A stretch of 6,155 nt of DNA from Treponema sp. (GTDB taxonomy: Bacteria > Spirochaetota > Spirochaetia > Treponematales > Breznakiellaceae): positions 1-6,155 of the forward strand of contig JAISGE010000087.1 in assembly GCA_031263265.1 (NCBI GenBank), written 5' to 3'. The position numbers and the translations under genes were made by a program. The notes under the pieces were generated by a model. It ran no database searches, was not told the origin of the DNA, and worked only from the letters and a program-made list of their open reading frames with translations. This document shows positions 1 through 6,002 of this stretch, one piece after another; the stretch's first letter is position 1, and each line of letters starts with the position of its first letter.

Positions 1-2012
1 CCTTCAATCAGATGTCCCTGGTACTTGCGAGCCGCGCCTTCAATCTCCGAGAAGAGGTCCGCGGATAAACGAGACTCAACCTTGAAACGCTTTACCAACA
101 CCGGATCCGCGTTTTCCCATGCAGTAGGGATCTTCCGTTCCTCAAAATCAGGGATATGCCGCAGGTTGCTGCAGTGCTTCCTATGGATGATGATGCCCCG
201 GCCCCGGGAAACATAGCCGATTATCGGGTCTCCCATTACAGGACGACAGCACTGGGCAAAGCGGATCATCATGTTTTTCTCATCCTCTACCCGTACATGC
301 AGGAGGTTTTCTTCGGGAAGCTGCTGGTTTATAACCCACTGGACCGGTGACGGGTCTTGTTCAAGAGGAGGCGCTTTCGGCTGCTCCTTAGCAAGCTTCT
401 TTTTTAAAAGCGCATTTTTTGCAACCACATTTTTTTCAATGATGAGTGACTCATCATGCTGCTGAAGCCAAGAACGGATCTTACTGCGGGCCTTGGAGGT
501 CTTGGCCAAGCGGAGCCAATTAAGATGCGGGTGGGCCGCAGGAGAGGTGAGTATCTCCACCACCTGGGTATTCTTCAATTCCGAACTTAAGGGGATGATC
601 ATCCCATCAGCCTTGGCAGCCATACAATGTTCCCCAATGGCGGAATGAATGTAATAGGCAAAATCAATAGCCGTTGCCCCCACAGGTAGTTCAAGCACCT
701 TACCTTGAGGGGTAAATACGTAGATCGAATCTTTAAGGAGTTCCTGTTTTATATTCTCCAGAAATGATTCGGAACTAGGAATCTCCGGGTTTTCGTTTGC
801 ATAAGGGTGCAGGTCCTGCGTATTCCATGCCCGCAACTGATTGACAATGGAAATATCCACGGGCCGTACCACTTCTCTGGTGGCGGCTTTTTTATACAAC
901 CAGTGACTGGCAACCCCATATTCGGCGATATGGTGCATTTCCCCGGTACGGATCTGGATTTCCAGGAGTTTCCCTTCAGGATCATCGGCAAAGGCCATCA
1001 CCGTGGTATGAAGACTCTGGTAGCCATTGGATTTAGGCATCGCAATATAATCTTTGAACCTGCCGTTCAAGGGTTTCCAAAGCCGGTGGACCAGACCCAG
1101 GATGGTATAACAATTCTCTACACTGTCGCAAAGGATCCTGACTCCGAAGAGATCGTAGATATCCTCTGCTGCTTTGTTCCGTTTTCGCATCTTGTGATAT
1201 ATGGAGTAAAAGTGTTTAGCCCGGCTGGATACCTCGATCTTAAGCCCTGCAGCAGTGGCTTCCTGCAAAACCCGCTGCTGTACCGTATCAAGAAAATGCT
1301 GGCGGGCGCCCCGTTTCAAGGCCACGATCTCCTTGATCTGTTGATAGGCTTCCCGGTTAAGCTGTTTGAGGGAGAGATCCTCTAGTTCTGCCTTTATCCA
1401 CGATATCCCCAGCCGATCCGCCAGGGGAGCGTAGATATTCAGACATGCCTGAGCTGCAAGCCTGCGCTGCTCAGGAGGAAACAGGGAAAGCTGAGAACAC
1501 GTATCCAAGGCCCGCATTCGGCATAGGGTATCTGAAAGTTTTATAAAAATAACCCGTATATCTTTTGCCATAGCAAAAAACATTTTCCGTATATGCTCTG
1601 CTTCCACCACTGTTTTGTTGTGTGCCGAAATATCTCCAATCCGACGGGCACCGTCTACCAGCAGGACAATGGTAGGGCCGAAGCGCTCTTGGATGGTTTT
1701 GAGGGTAATAGGCTCGGTATGAGGAGCAGGTGTATCCTGGTGCTTTTTAAGCCCGAGGGGTTTCAAGTGCAGGCTTGAGGGTCCAGGATTCACGACGCTG
1801 TTGAGCAGCAGCGTGGCAATGATGGTATCCGGGTCTAACGTAAGTTCTATGAGCATCTCCGCGACCGCAAAGGAATGGAGCAGACCCCGGTCCCCTGCGG
1901 GATCAGCTACCTTATGCGTTTGCACCCATTCCATGGCCTGGATGATCCTGCTCTGTGCTTTGGCGTCGTAGATACTCATTTTTTTCTTAAATTCCGCTAT
2001 ACCTGTATCCAT
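1..2012 (-). CDS. relA: RelA/SpoT-family (p)ppGpp synthetase with degenerate hydrolase domain (3' end beyond window)
   Basis: Stringent-response enzyme that transfers pyrophosphate from ATP to GDP/GTP; acts in the cytoplasm at the ribosome. One uninterrupted frame of 670 codons reaches the window edge; family members are about 700-750 residues, so only the rest of the C-terminal ACT domain is missing. Domains in order: HD hydrolase fold (about 15-200), synthetase (about 265-375), TGS (about 428-489), helical linker, zinc-finger/CC domain (about 570-620, Cys588, Cys589, His610, His613, Cys614), start of ACT (from about 640). The synthetase looks active: Asp287 (YDLFGVR), RFKD at 318-321, Tyr331 in YQSLHTT, Glu351 in EIQIRT. 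The hydrolase looks dead: His46 and Asp161 remain, but the HD pair is Asn71-Ser72, the ED pair is Asn75-Pro76, and the HNMR motif reads CRMR (164-167). The start at 2012 is chosen for its AGAGGA seven bases upstream; Met12 (1979) has no comparable site. Probably cotranscribed with prmC and prfA. Family assignment is very sure; a RelA-like (synthetase-only) role is inferred. Confidence 0.96.
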   Translation of the reverse strand, partial: MDTGIAEFKKKMSIYDAKAQSRIIQAMEWVQTHKVADPAGDRGLLHSFAVAEMLIELTLDPDTIIATLLLNSVVNPGPSSLHLKPLGLKKHQDTPAPHTEPITLKTIQERFGPTIVLLVDGARRIGDISAHNKTVVEAEHIRKMFFAMAKDIRVIFIKLSDTLCRMRALDTCSQLSLFPPEQRRLAAQACLNIYAPLADRLGISWIKAELEDLSLKQLNREAYQQIKEIVALKRGARQHFLDTVQQRVLQEATAAGLKIEVSSRAKHFYSIYHKMRKRNKAAEDIYDLFGVRILCDSVENCYTILGLVHRLWKPLNGRFKDYIAMPKSNGYQSLHTTVMAFADDPEGKLLEIQIRTGEMHHIAEYGVASHWLYKKAATREVVRPVDISIVNQLRAWNTQDLHPYANENPEIPSSESFLENIKQELLKDSIYVFTPQGKVLELPVGATAIDFAYYIHSAIGEHCMAAKADGMIIPLSSELKNTQVVEILTSPAAHPHLNWLRLAKTSKARSKIRSWLQQHDESLIIEKNVVAKNALLKKKLAKEQPKAPPLEQDPSPVQWVINQQLPEENLLHVRVEDEKNMMIRFAQCCRPVMGDPIIGYVSRGRGIIIHRKHCSNLRHIPDFEERKIPTAWENADPVLVKRFKVESRLSADLFSEIEGAARKYQGHLIE

Positions 2013-2019
2013 CAAGATA

Positions 2020-2025
2020 TCCTCT
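2020..2025 (-). promoter_or_regulatory. Ribosome binding site of rel
   Basis: AGAGGA lies seven bases before the ATG at 2012. It decides between this start and the in-frame ATG at 1979, which is preceded only by an A-rich run. Confidence 0.7.
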
Positions 2026-2085
2026 TCAACTCCCCTTCGGCCTTTCTATTTTCTGCTAAGCATCTTACCTTGTAAACCCTGGGAA

Positions 2086-2979
2086 CTAAACCTGTGCGGT
2101 GATGACCCGGGGCATATTGGACAAATCAGGAACCGTAGCTATGTTCTTATATCCATGATTGCTTAGGATCTTGGTGATGTTTTGCATTTGTCGCGGATCC
2201 GCCTCTATGAACAGTACTCCCCCGGGGTACAGATGGCCGCGTGCCTGTCCAATGAGCCGCCGAATGACCGCAAGCCCATCAGCACCACCATCAAGACTCA
2301 GCCGGGGTTCCCGTCGTACCTCCAGCGCAAGCCGAGGAATCATACTTGAAGGTATGTATGGCGGGTTGGCGGTGATGATATGAAACCGCCCGGTAATTTG
2401 ATCAAACAGATCGCTTTCAATACACTGAATCCCCGGCCCCGGGAGCAGCCGCGCCGCGTTACCCTTGGCCACGTTCAAAGCCTCAGGAGCTATATCCGCG
2501 GCGTATACCGCTGTATCTGGGCGTTCGTGTTTCAGGGCAATAGCCACGGCTCCAGAACCAGTACAGAGATCCAAGAGGGTACAGGGTGCAGCAGAGGAAA
2601 ACCCGTCGATAGCAGCCAAGGTAGCTTCTACCAACGTTTCGGTATCAGGGCGGGGGACGAGTACCTCCGGGCTTACGGCAAATTGAAGACCCCAGAATTC
2701 CTTGTACCCCAGAATCCAGGCAACACATTCACCCTGAAGGCGCCGTTCTAAGAGGCGGATGTAACGCTGCCGGGCTGCTTCTGCAAGCGGTTCAGCTCCC
2801 CGCAGAATAAGTCCTACCCGGTCGGTCTGTACTATCGACCCCAGGAGCAGGGCCGCATCTAACGCCGGGGTATCGATCTTTTCTATCTTTTCTATGGTAT
2901 CCCCCTCACCAGGGGGAAAAGGTACCGGTGCAGTGGCGAGTAGGGCAGTCCCTGCGCTAAGGACTTCCCTTATGGTCAT
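2086..2979 (-). CDS. prmC: Release factor glutamine methyltransferase PrmC (HemK)
   Basis: SAM-dependent enzyme that N5-methylates the glutamine of the GGQ motif in RF1/RF2 and so raises termination efficiency; cytoplasmic. The 297 residues show the family layout: an N-terminal helical domain that binds the release factor (about 1-100), the linking motif PRPDTE (109-114), the Rossmann methyltransferase core with SAM-binding LDLCTGSGA (136-144), and the catalytic NPPY (205-208) that holds the target amide. A family-typical REPRLSLDGG segment follows at 223-232. It is about 20 residues longer than the E. coli protein. The excess is a Pro/Gly-rich insert with a repeated IEK (about residues 17-36), coded partly by a 9-bp tandem repeat. 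Its ATG overlaps the prfA stop as ATGA (2976-2979), so translation is probably coupled to that of its own substrate. A GAGG lies 11 bases upstream inside prfA. No terminator follows before rel. Confidence 0.97.
   Translation of the reverse strand: MTIREVLSAGTALLATAPVPFPPGEGDTIEKIEKIDTPALDAALLLGSIVQTDRVGLILRGAEPLAEAARQRYIRLLERRLQGECVAWILGYKEFWGLQFAVSPEVLVPRPDTETLVEATLAAIDGFSSAAPCTLLDLCTGSGAVAIALKHERPDTAVYAADIAPEALNVAKGNAARLLPGPGIQCIESDLFDQITGRFHIITANPPYIPSSMIPRLALEVRREPRLSLDGGADGLAVIRRLIGQARGHLYPGGVLFIEADPRQMQNITKILSNHGYKNIATVPDLSNMPRVITAQV
2876..2895 (-). repeat. 9-bp tandem repeat within prmC
   Basis: ATCTTTTCT on the plus strand occurs twice in tandem (2876-2884, 2885-2893) plus two further bases. 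On the minus strand it encodes IEKIEKI in the prmC N-terminal insert. Unit length is a multiple of three, so copy-number change would keep the frame. Confidence 0.75.
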
Positions 2980-4103
2980 GAAACGTTGGCCCTCAGGGCT
3001 ATTGATGCAACTTCAGCCTTATCTGATTCGGAGCCGTCGCTCTTGAGCAAGGCTTCTTTGGCAGAGAGTTTGAGGGCGTCGAAGAGTTCTTCTACCGCTC
3101 CCTGCATGATGAGATCCAGCTTGTACAGGGTTAGGTTGATCCTATGATCCGTTACCCGGTTCTGGGGGAAATTATAGGTACGGATCCGTTCGGAACGGTC
3201 GCCACTACCGATTTGGTTTTTCCGGGCTTCTGCTCGTTCAGAATGGGCCTTAGCAGCTTCCATCTCATAAATTCGTGCCCTAAGGATCCGCATGGCCTTA
3301 GCCTTGTTTTTGATCTGGCTTTTTTCATCCTGGCAGTGGACTACGAGCCCCGAAGGAAGATGGGTGATCCGTACTGCAGAGTCGGTGGTATTGACGCACT
3401 GTCCTCCAGGCCCTCCGGCCCGCATCACATCAATCCGGAGATCTTCCTGGCGGATATCAATTTCAGTCTCATCTGCTTCAGGGAGCACTGCCACGGTTAC
3501 CGCAGAGGTGTGGATCCGGCCGGAAGCCTCGGTAGCAGGAACCCGCTGTACCCGGTGAACCCCGGATTCATACCGGAGATTTTCGTATACGTTATTGCCG
3601 CTGATAGCAATAATGATTTCCTTAAACCCCCCGAGTTCCGTTTCATTGGAACTCATGATTTCAAATTTCCAGCTCTTAGTTTCCGCAAACCGGGCGTACA
3701 TGCGAAAAAGATCCGCTCCAAACAGGGCTGCCTCATCTCCTCCAGTACCTGCCCTAATTTCCATGATGATGTTCTTTTCATCCAAAGGGTCTCTGGGGAT
3801 GAGGAGGAACTTGAGCCTATCTTCCGCATCTTTCAAACGGGATTCCAAGCTCTGAACTTCCTCCTTGGCAAGTTCCCGCATCTCCGGATCCTTTTCGTGC
3901 TGAAAGAGCGTTTTAGCATCGTTAATCTGCCCGAATAAGCCGGTAAGTTCCCCGTGAGCCGCGGCAACCGCACTGAGTTGAGCATATTCTTTCATCATGT
4001 CCCGATATTTATACTGATCCCGCACCAAATCCGGGTCTTGAATGATCAGGGATACCTCCTCATACCGGCGGAGCAATGCTAAAAGCCGTTCATTCTTTTC
4101 CAT
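2976..4103 (-). CDS. prfA: Peptide chain release factor 1 (RF1)
   Basis: Reads UAG and UAA stop codons in the ribosomal A site and triggers hydrolysis of peptidyl-tRNA. The 375-residue product covers the full family length (E. coli 360). The N-terminal helical domain occupies about 1-110. The stop-codon recognition tripeptide PAT (189-191, in HRVQRVPATEASGRIHTS) identifies RF1 rather than RF2, which carries SPF. The peptidyl-hydrolase loop GGPGGQCVNTTDSAVR contains GGQ at 233-235; Gln235 is the predicted target of the PrmC encoded next to it. An Arg/Lys-rich helical segment (about 263-300) and the family's GDRSERIRTYNFPQ stretch follow. The last 15 or so residues are a non-conserved tail beyond the usual end. 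The start at 4103 is supported by AAGGA at 4116-4120, although the 12-base spacing is long. First gene of the proposed prfA-prmC-rel operon, with its own promoter at 4128-4156. Confidence 0.98.
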   Translation of the reverse strand: MEKNERLLALLRRYEEVSLIIQDPDLVRDQYKYRDMMKEYAQLSAVAAAHGELTGLFGQINDAKTLFQHEKDPEMRELAKEEVQSLESRLKDAEDRLKFLLIPRDPLDEKNIIMEIRAGTGGDEAALFGADLFRMYARFAETKSWKFEIMSSNETELGGFKEIIIAISGNNVYENLRYESGVHRVQRVPATEASGRIHTSAVTVAVLPEADETEIDIRQEDLRIDVMRAGGPGGQCVNTTDSAVRITHLPSGLVVHCQDEKSQIKNKAKAMRILRARIYEMEAAKAHSERAEARKNQIGSGDRSERIRTYNFPQNRVTDHRINLTLYKLDLIMQGAVEELFDALKLSAKEALLKSDGSESDKAEVASIALRANVS

Positions 4104-4127
4104 ACTGTTCTTTTTTCCTTACTGTAC

Positions 4128-4156
4128 ATAATACCCATGAACGGATCCTCTGACAA
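4128..4156 (-). promoter_or_regulatory. Predicted sigma-70 promoter of prfA-prmC-rel
   Basis: Read on the minus strand: -35 TTGTCA (4151-4156, five of six to consensus), a 17-base spacer, and -10 TATTAT (4128-4133, five of six). Transcription would begin near 4121, leaving a leader of about 18 bases with the AAGGA ribosome site almost at the 5' end. Spacing and position are close to ideal. Not tested experimentally here. Confidence 0.6.
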
Positions 4157-4212
4157 GTAGGGGTACACTAGTGCTTATATACTACTATTCTCTTCAAAAA
4201 TGGTTCACCCTC

Positions 4213-4821
4213 TCATTCCCATACATCCAATGCTCTGTCCTTAAAAAAATACTTCCGGTCCTTTTCCCCAATCGCTCGTATAACCCGACAGGGTACTCCA
4301 CACGCAACAACATTTGCCGGTATATCGTTGGTGACAACACTTCCCCCTCCTATTACCGAATTATCCCCTACGGTTACTCCCGGTAATATCTGGGCGCCTG
4401 AACCAATCCATACATTCCTGCCTATATGTACCGGTAAATTATATACATAATGATGTTCCCGTAATATCGGCAATATGGGATGGCCGGATGTGGCGATTAC
4501 CACATTAGGCGCTATCATAGAATAGTCTCCCACATAAATATGTTCATCATCCACCAAAGTTACATTGAAATTACAATATATACCTTTTCCAAAATGTACA
4601 TGATGACATCCCCAGTTTGCGTTTAAGGGCGGTTCTATATGGCAGCCTTCCCCTATTTCAGCAAACATTTCTTTCATGATTTCCTGCCGTTTTGCTTGTT
4701 CCATTGGCCGGGTGTTATTGAAATCGAATAACTTTTCCATATAAACAAGCTGCGGCCCCATTACCTCAGGATCATCGTAACGATACGGCAACCCTTTTTC
4801 TTTTCGTTCTTTGTGATTCAT
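4213..4821 (-). CDS. Hexapeptide-repeat O-acetyltransferase, LacA/Maa (galactoside/maltose acetyltransferase) type
   Basis: Predicted to move acetyl from acetyl-CoA to a sugar hydroxyl; cytoplasmic trimer of left-handed beta-helices in this family. The 202-residue length matches E. coli LacA (203). It has the N-terminal maltose-acetyltransferase helical region (about 1-55, including FNNTRP and KEMF), substrate-side NFNVTLVDD (84-92), and the catalytic histidine in SGHP (His114). NVWIGSGAQILPGVTVGDN and the GVPCRVIR coil end (to about 182) complete the helix. The start at 4821 is preferred over an in-frame TTG at 4902, because an AGAAGGTGGA ribosome site precedes it and the protein then begins where the family does. 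GC is lower than in the core genes (23 of 60 in 4501-4560). It lies 102 bases after the methyltransferase gene and 109 bases before prfA, on the same strand. The acceptor cannot be told: sugar, nodulation-type oligosaccharide and antibiotic substrates all occur among relatives. Confidence 0.92.
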   Translation of the reverse strand: MNHKERKEKGLPYRYDDPEVMGPQLVYMEKLFDFNNTRPMEQAKRQEIMKEMFAEIGEGCHIEPPLNANWGCHHVHFGKGIYCNFNVTLVDDEHIYVGDYSMIAPNVVIATSGHPILPILREHHYVYNLPVHIGRNVWIGSGAQILPGVTVGDNSVIGGGSVVTNDIPANVVACGVPCRVIRAIGEKDRKYFFKDRALDVWE

Positions 4822-4826
4822 AAAAT

Positions 4827-4833
4827 CCACCTT
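4827..4833 (-). promoter_or_regulatory. Ribosome binding site of the acetyltransferase
   Basis: AAGGTGG lies five bases before the ATG at 4821 and fixes this start against the upstream TTG at 4902, which has no ribosome site. Confidence 0.7.
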
Positions 4834-4846
4834 CTTATACTGTTTA

Positions 4847-4864
4847 CAGATAAAAACGTATCTG
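4847..4864 (-). repeat. Perfect 6-bp inverted repeat in the acetyltransferase leader
   Basis: CAGATA and TATCTG flank six bases. An overlapping longer pairing, TTACAG with CTGTAA, surrounds it, so two hairpin forms are possible. It lies between the predicted promoter and the ribosome site. It has no U-tract and is therefore not a terminator; it could be an operator or a leader hairpin. Confidence 0.45.
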
Positions 4865-4873
4865 CCTGTAATA

Positions 4874-4902
4874 GTGATACCAATTTTCTTTTTATGGGTC
4901 AA
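4874..4902 (-). promoter_or_regulatory. Possible promoter of the acetyltransferase gene
   Basis: On the minus strand, TTGACC (4897-4902) is followed after 17 bases by TATCAC (4874-4879), which is preceded by TGG as in an extended -10 element. The -10 is only four of six to consensus and the surroundings are AT-rich, so a chance match is possible. Confidence 0.35.
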
Positions 4903-4923
4903 TATGTGTAGTTTTATCGTACT

Positions 4924-5733
4924 CTATTTTATTTTTTTACATATTACTAATTTATGATCCGAAATTCCCATTATTTCTTTATCTTGTTCTATCAGCCTTA
5001 AATAATGTAATAAAGTTTTCAGTTTTGTATCGTCCTCTAAATATTTTCTTTGATCAATAAGCTCTGAAAATCCTTCAATCCCATAAATTGTTATATCACA
5101 ATATGTTGTACTTAACAATTCATCATATATTTCTTGTGTCGAATGTAAATATTTATTTGGAAAATATCCTACCTTATCTAATTTAGAATCATGTTTTCCG
5201 TTAAGAAAATCAATATCTATCAATTCTTTCTCTGCCGGATCATTTACATAATCTTTTCTAAATCCATCTAATATTATTGCACACCTTGAAATATATGCAA
5301 AAATACCAATACCACCGGGTTTTAATATTCTATTTGCTTCTTTAAGACACAATATTCTATCTGATTTTTCCTGTAAATGATATAATGCGCCCATAAGCAA
5401 AACCATGTTGAATGATTCATTTTCATATTCCAAGGAACGGGCATCTCCTATTTTTATAGATGCAAGAGAGGCTTTATATTTTTGCCTATTGTTTTTTGCG
5501 GTAATTATATGCTTTGGAGAAAGATCCATTAAATGTACTTCATGTCCTTTTTCAGCAAGCCAATAGGCATAATGTCCAGAGGCACCGCATGTATCTAATA
5601 TTTTAATTTGTTTTTCGGGTAAATATCTTGATATAATCTCTTTTGTCCGTATAAATTCAATAGGATGCCGCAGAATCCGTTCATCTTCATTTGCGTTTTC
5701 GTAGTATTGTAAAACACGGTTATTATTTTCCAT
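4924..5733 (-). CDS. Class I SAM-dependent methyltransferase, substrate unknown
   Basis: A 269-residue soluble protein with the Rossmann methyltransferase order. Motif I is ILDTCGASGHYA (45-56). The acidic residue at the end of strand 2 is in HLMDLSP (Asp70), and GDAR with Asp97 follows. A GALYHLQEK segment (about 115-123) and LKPGG (137-141) match the Methyltransf_11/25-like group. The YISRCAIILDG stretch after LKPGG and the later YFPNKYLHS segment resemble a widespread bacterial methyltransferase family of unassigned function. Motif I has GAS instead of the commoner GxGxG spacing, which this group tolerates. The start at 5733 is chosen because GGAAGGA stands seven bases upstream; an in-frame ATG at 5763 lacks a ribosome site. 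GC is far below the core genes (17 of 60 in 4981-5040), pointing to acquisition by transfer. The acetyltransferase follows on the same strand; both could modify a small molecule or glycan, but this is conjecture. Confidence 0.88.
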   Translation of the reverse strand: MENNNRVLQYYENANEDERILRHPIEFIRTKEIISRYLPEKQIKILDTCGASGHYAYWLAEKGHEVHLMDLSPKHIITAKNNRQKYKASLASIKIGDARSLEYENESFNMVLLMGALYHLQEKSDRILCLKEANRILKPGGIGIFAYISRCAIILDGFRKDYVNDPAEKELIDIDFLNGKHDSKLDKVGYFPNKYLHSTQEIYDELLSTTYCDITIYGIEGFSELIDQRKYLEDDTKLKTLLHYLRLIEQDKEIMGISDHKLVICKKIK

Positions 5734-5740
5734 GTATTTT

Positions 5741-5747
5741 TCCTTCC
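5741..5747 (-). promoter_or_regulatory. Ribosome binding site of the methyltransferase
   Basis: GGAAGGA ends seven bases before the ATG at 5733. It decides against the ATG ten codons upstream at 5763, which is preceded only by an AT-rich run. Confidence 0.7.
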
Positions 5748-5800
5748 ATTTTGAACTTGCCATATTTTTTTAATTTTGTCAACTGCTTTAGGTAAAATTG

Positions 5801-5992
5801 CGCATAACATTCCGGCTGCGTACGACGTTTTTGCAGCACGTATAAGAGTTTGCAAAACAAAGACCAGGCTACAAAAATGTAGGTGAAGTAAGCCGTACGA
5901 ACGAGGCCGTAGGCCGACTGAGCTAGGCGCATGGAACCTTGAAGGCAGCTTTAGAGCCGGAACGCATACAGTCCTAATTATACGTCGTTTTT
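5801..5992. repeat. GC-rich intergenic element bounded by imperfect direct repeats; possible dispersed repeat or attC-like site
   Basis: This stretch fills most of the 269-base gap between the two accessory genes. It is GC-rich in its middle (35 of 60 in 5881-5940) while its flanks are about 30% GC. Its ends are imperfect direct repeats: 5801-5832 and 5963-5992 both run from CGCATA to TACGNCGTTTTT, with 23 of 32 aligned positions equal by eye. An 8-bp inverted repeat, TTCCGGCT (5810-5817) and AGCCGGAA (5955-5962), lies near the ends. Inside are a CTACA/TGTAG hairpin with a four-base loop (5869-5882), GGCC-GTA-GGCC (about 5904-5914) and two CGTACG palindromes. On the minus strand it ends in GTTATGC, which resembles an integron attC core (GTTRRRY) with one mismatch. 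No matching left-hand core is evident and the element is longer than usual attC sites, so that reading is weak. Confidence 0.45.
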
Positions 5993-6002
5993 TTCATATA
6001 GC

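Noticed and set aside
807..1385. Long open frame on the plus strand
   Set aside because: It lies wholly opposite the well-supported rel gene and has no recognisable domain or ribosome site; antisense shadow.
2046..2063. Five-codon leader frame (MLSRK) with an upstream AAGG before rel
   Set aside because: Too short to distinguish from chance, with no run of regulatory codons or attenuator hairpins.
2048..2076. Possible rel promoter (TTTACA, 17 bases, GAAAAT)
   Set aside because: The -10 is only four of six to consensus, and the gap otherwise looks like an operon spacer.
3144..3938. 264-codon open frame on the plus strand
   Set aside because: It lies wholly opposite prfA, whose family motifs are clear; its composition is that of an antisense frame.
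4156..4188. Inverted repeat after the acetyltransferase (AGTAG/CTACT and palindrome CACTAGTG) as a terminator
   Set aside because: The stems are short and AT-containing, and no U-run follows on the minus strand.
5777..5782. Perfect -35 hexamer TTGACA upstream of the methyltransferase
   Set aside because: No acceptable -10 lies 15-19 bases downstream; in AT-rich DNA a lone hexamer is weak evidence.
5907..5930. tRNA-like start on the minus strand (GCGCCTAGCTCAGTCGG)
   Set aside because: It resembles an acceptor and D-arm box, but there is no matching D-stem, anticodon arm, T-arm or closing acceptor strand.
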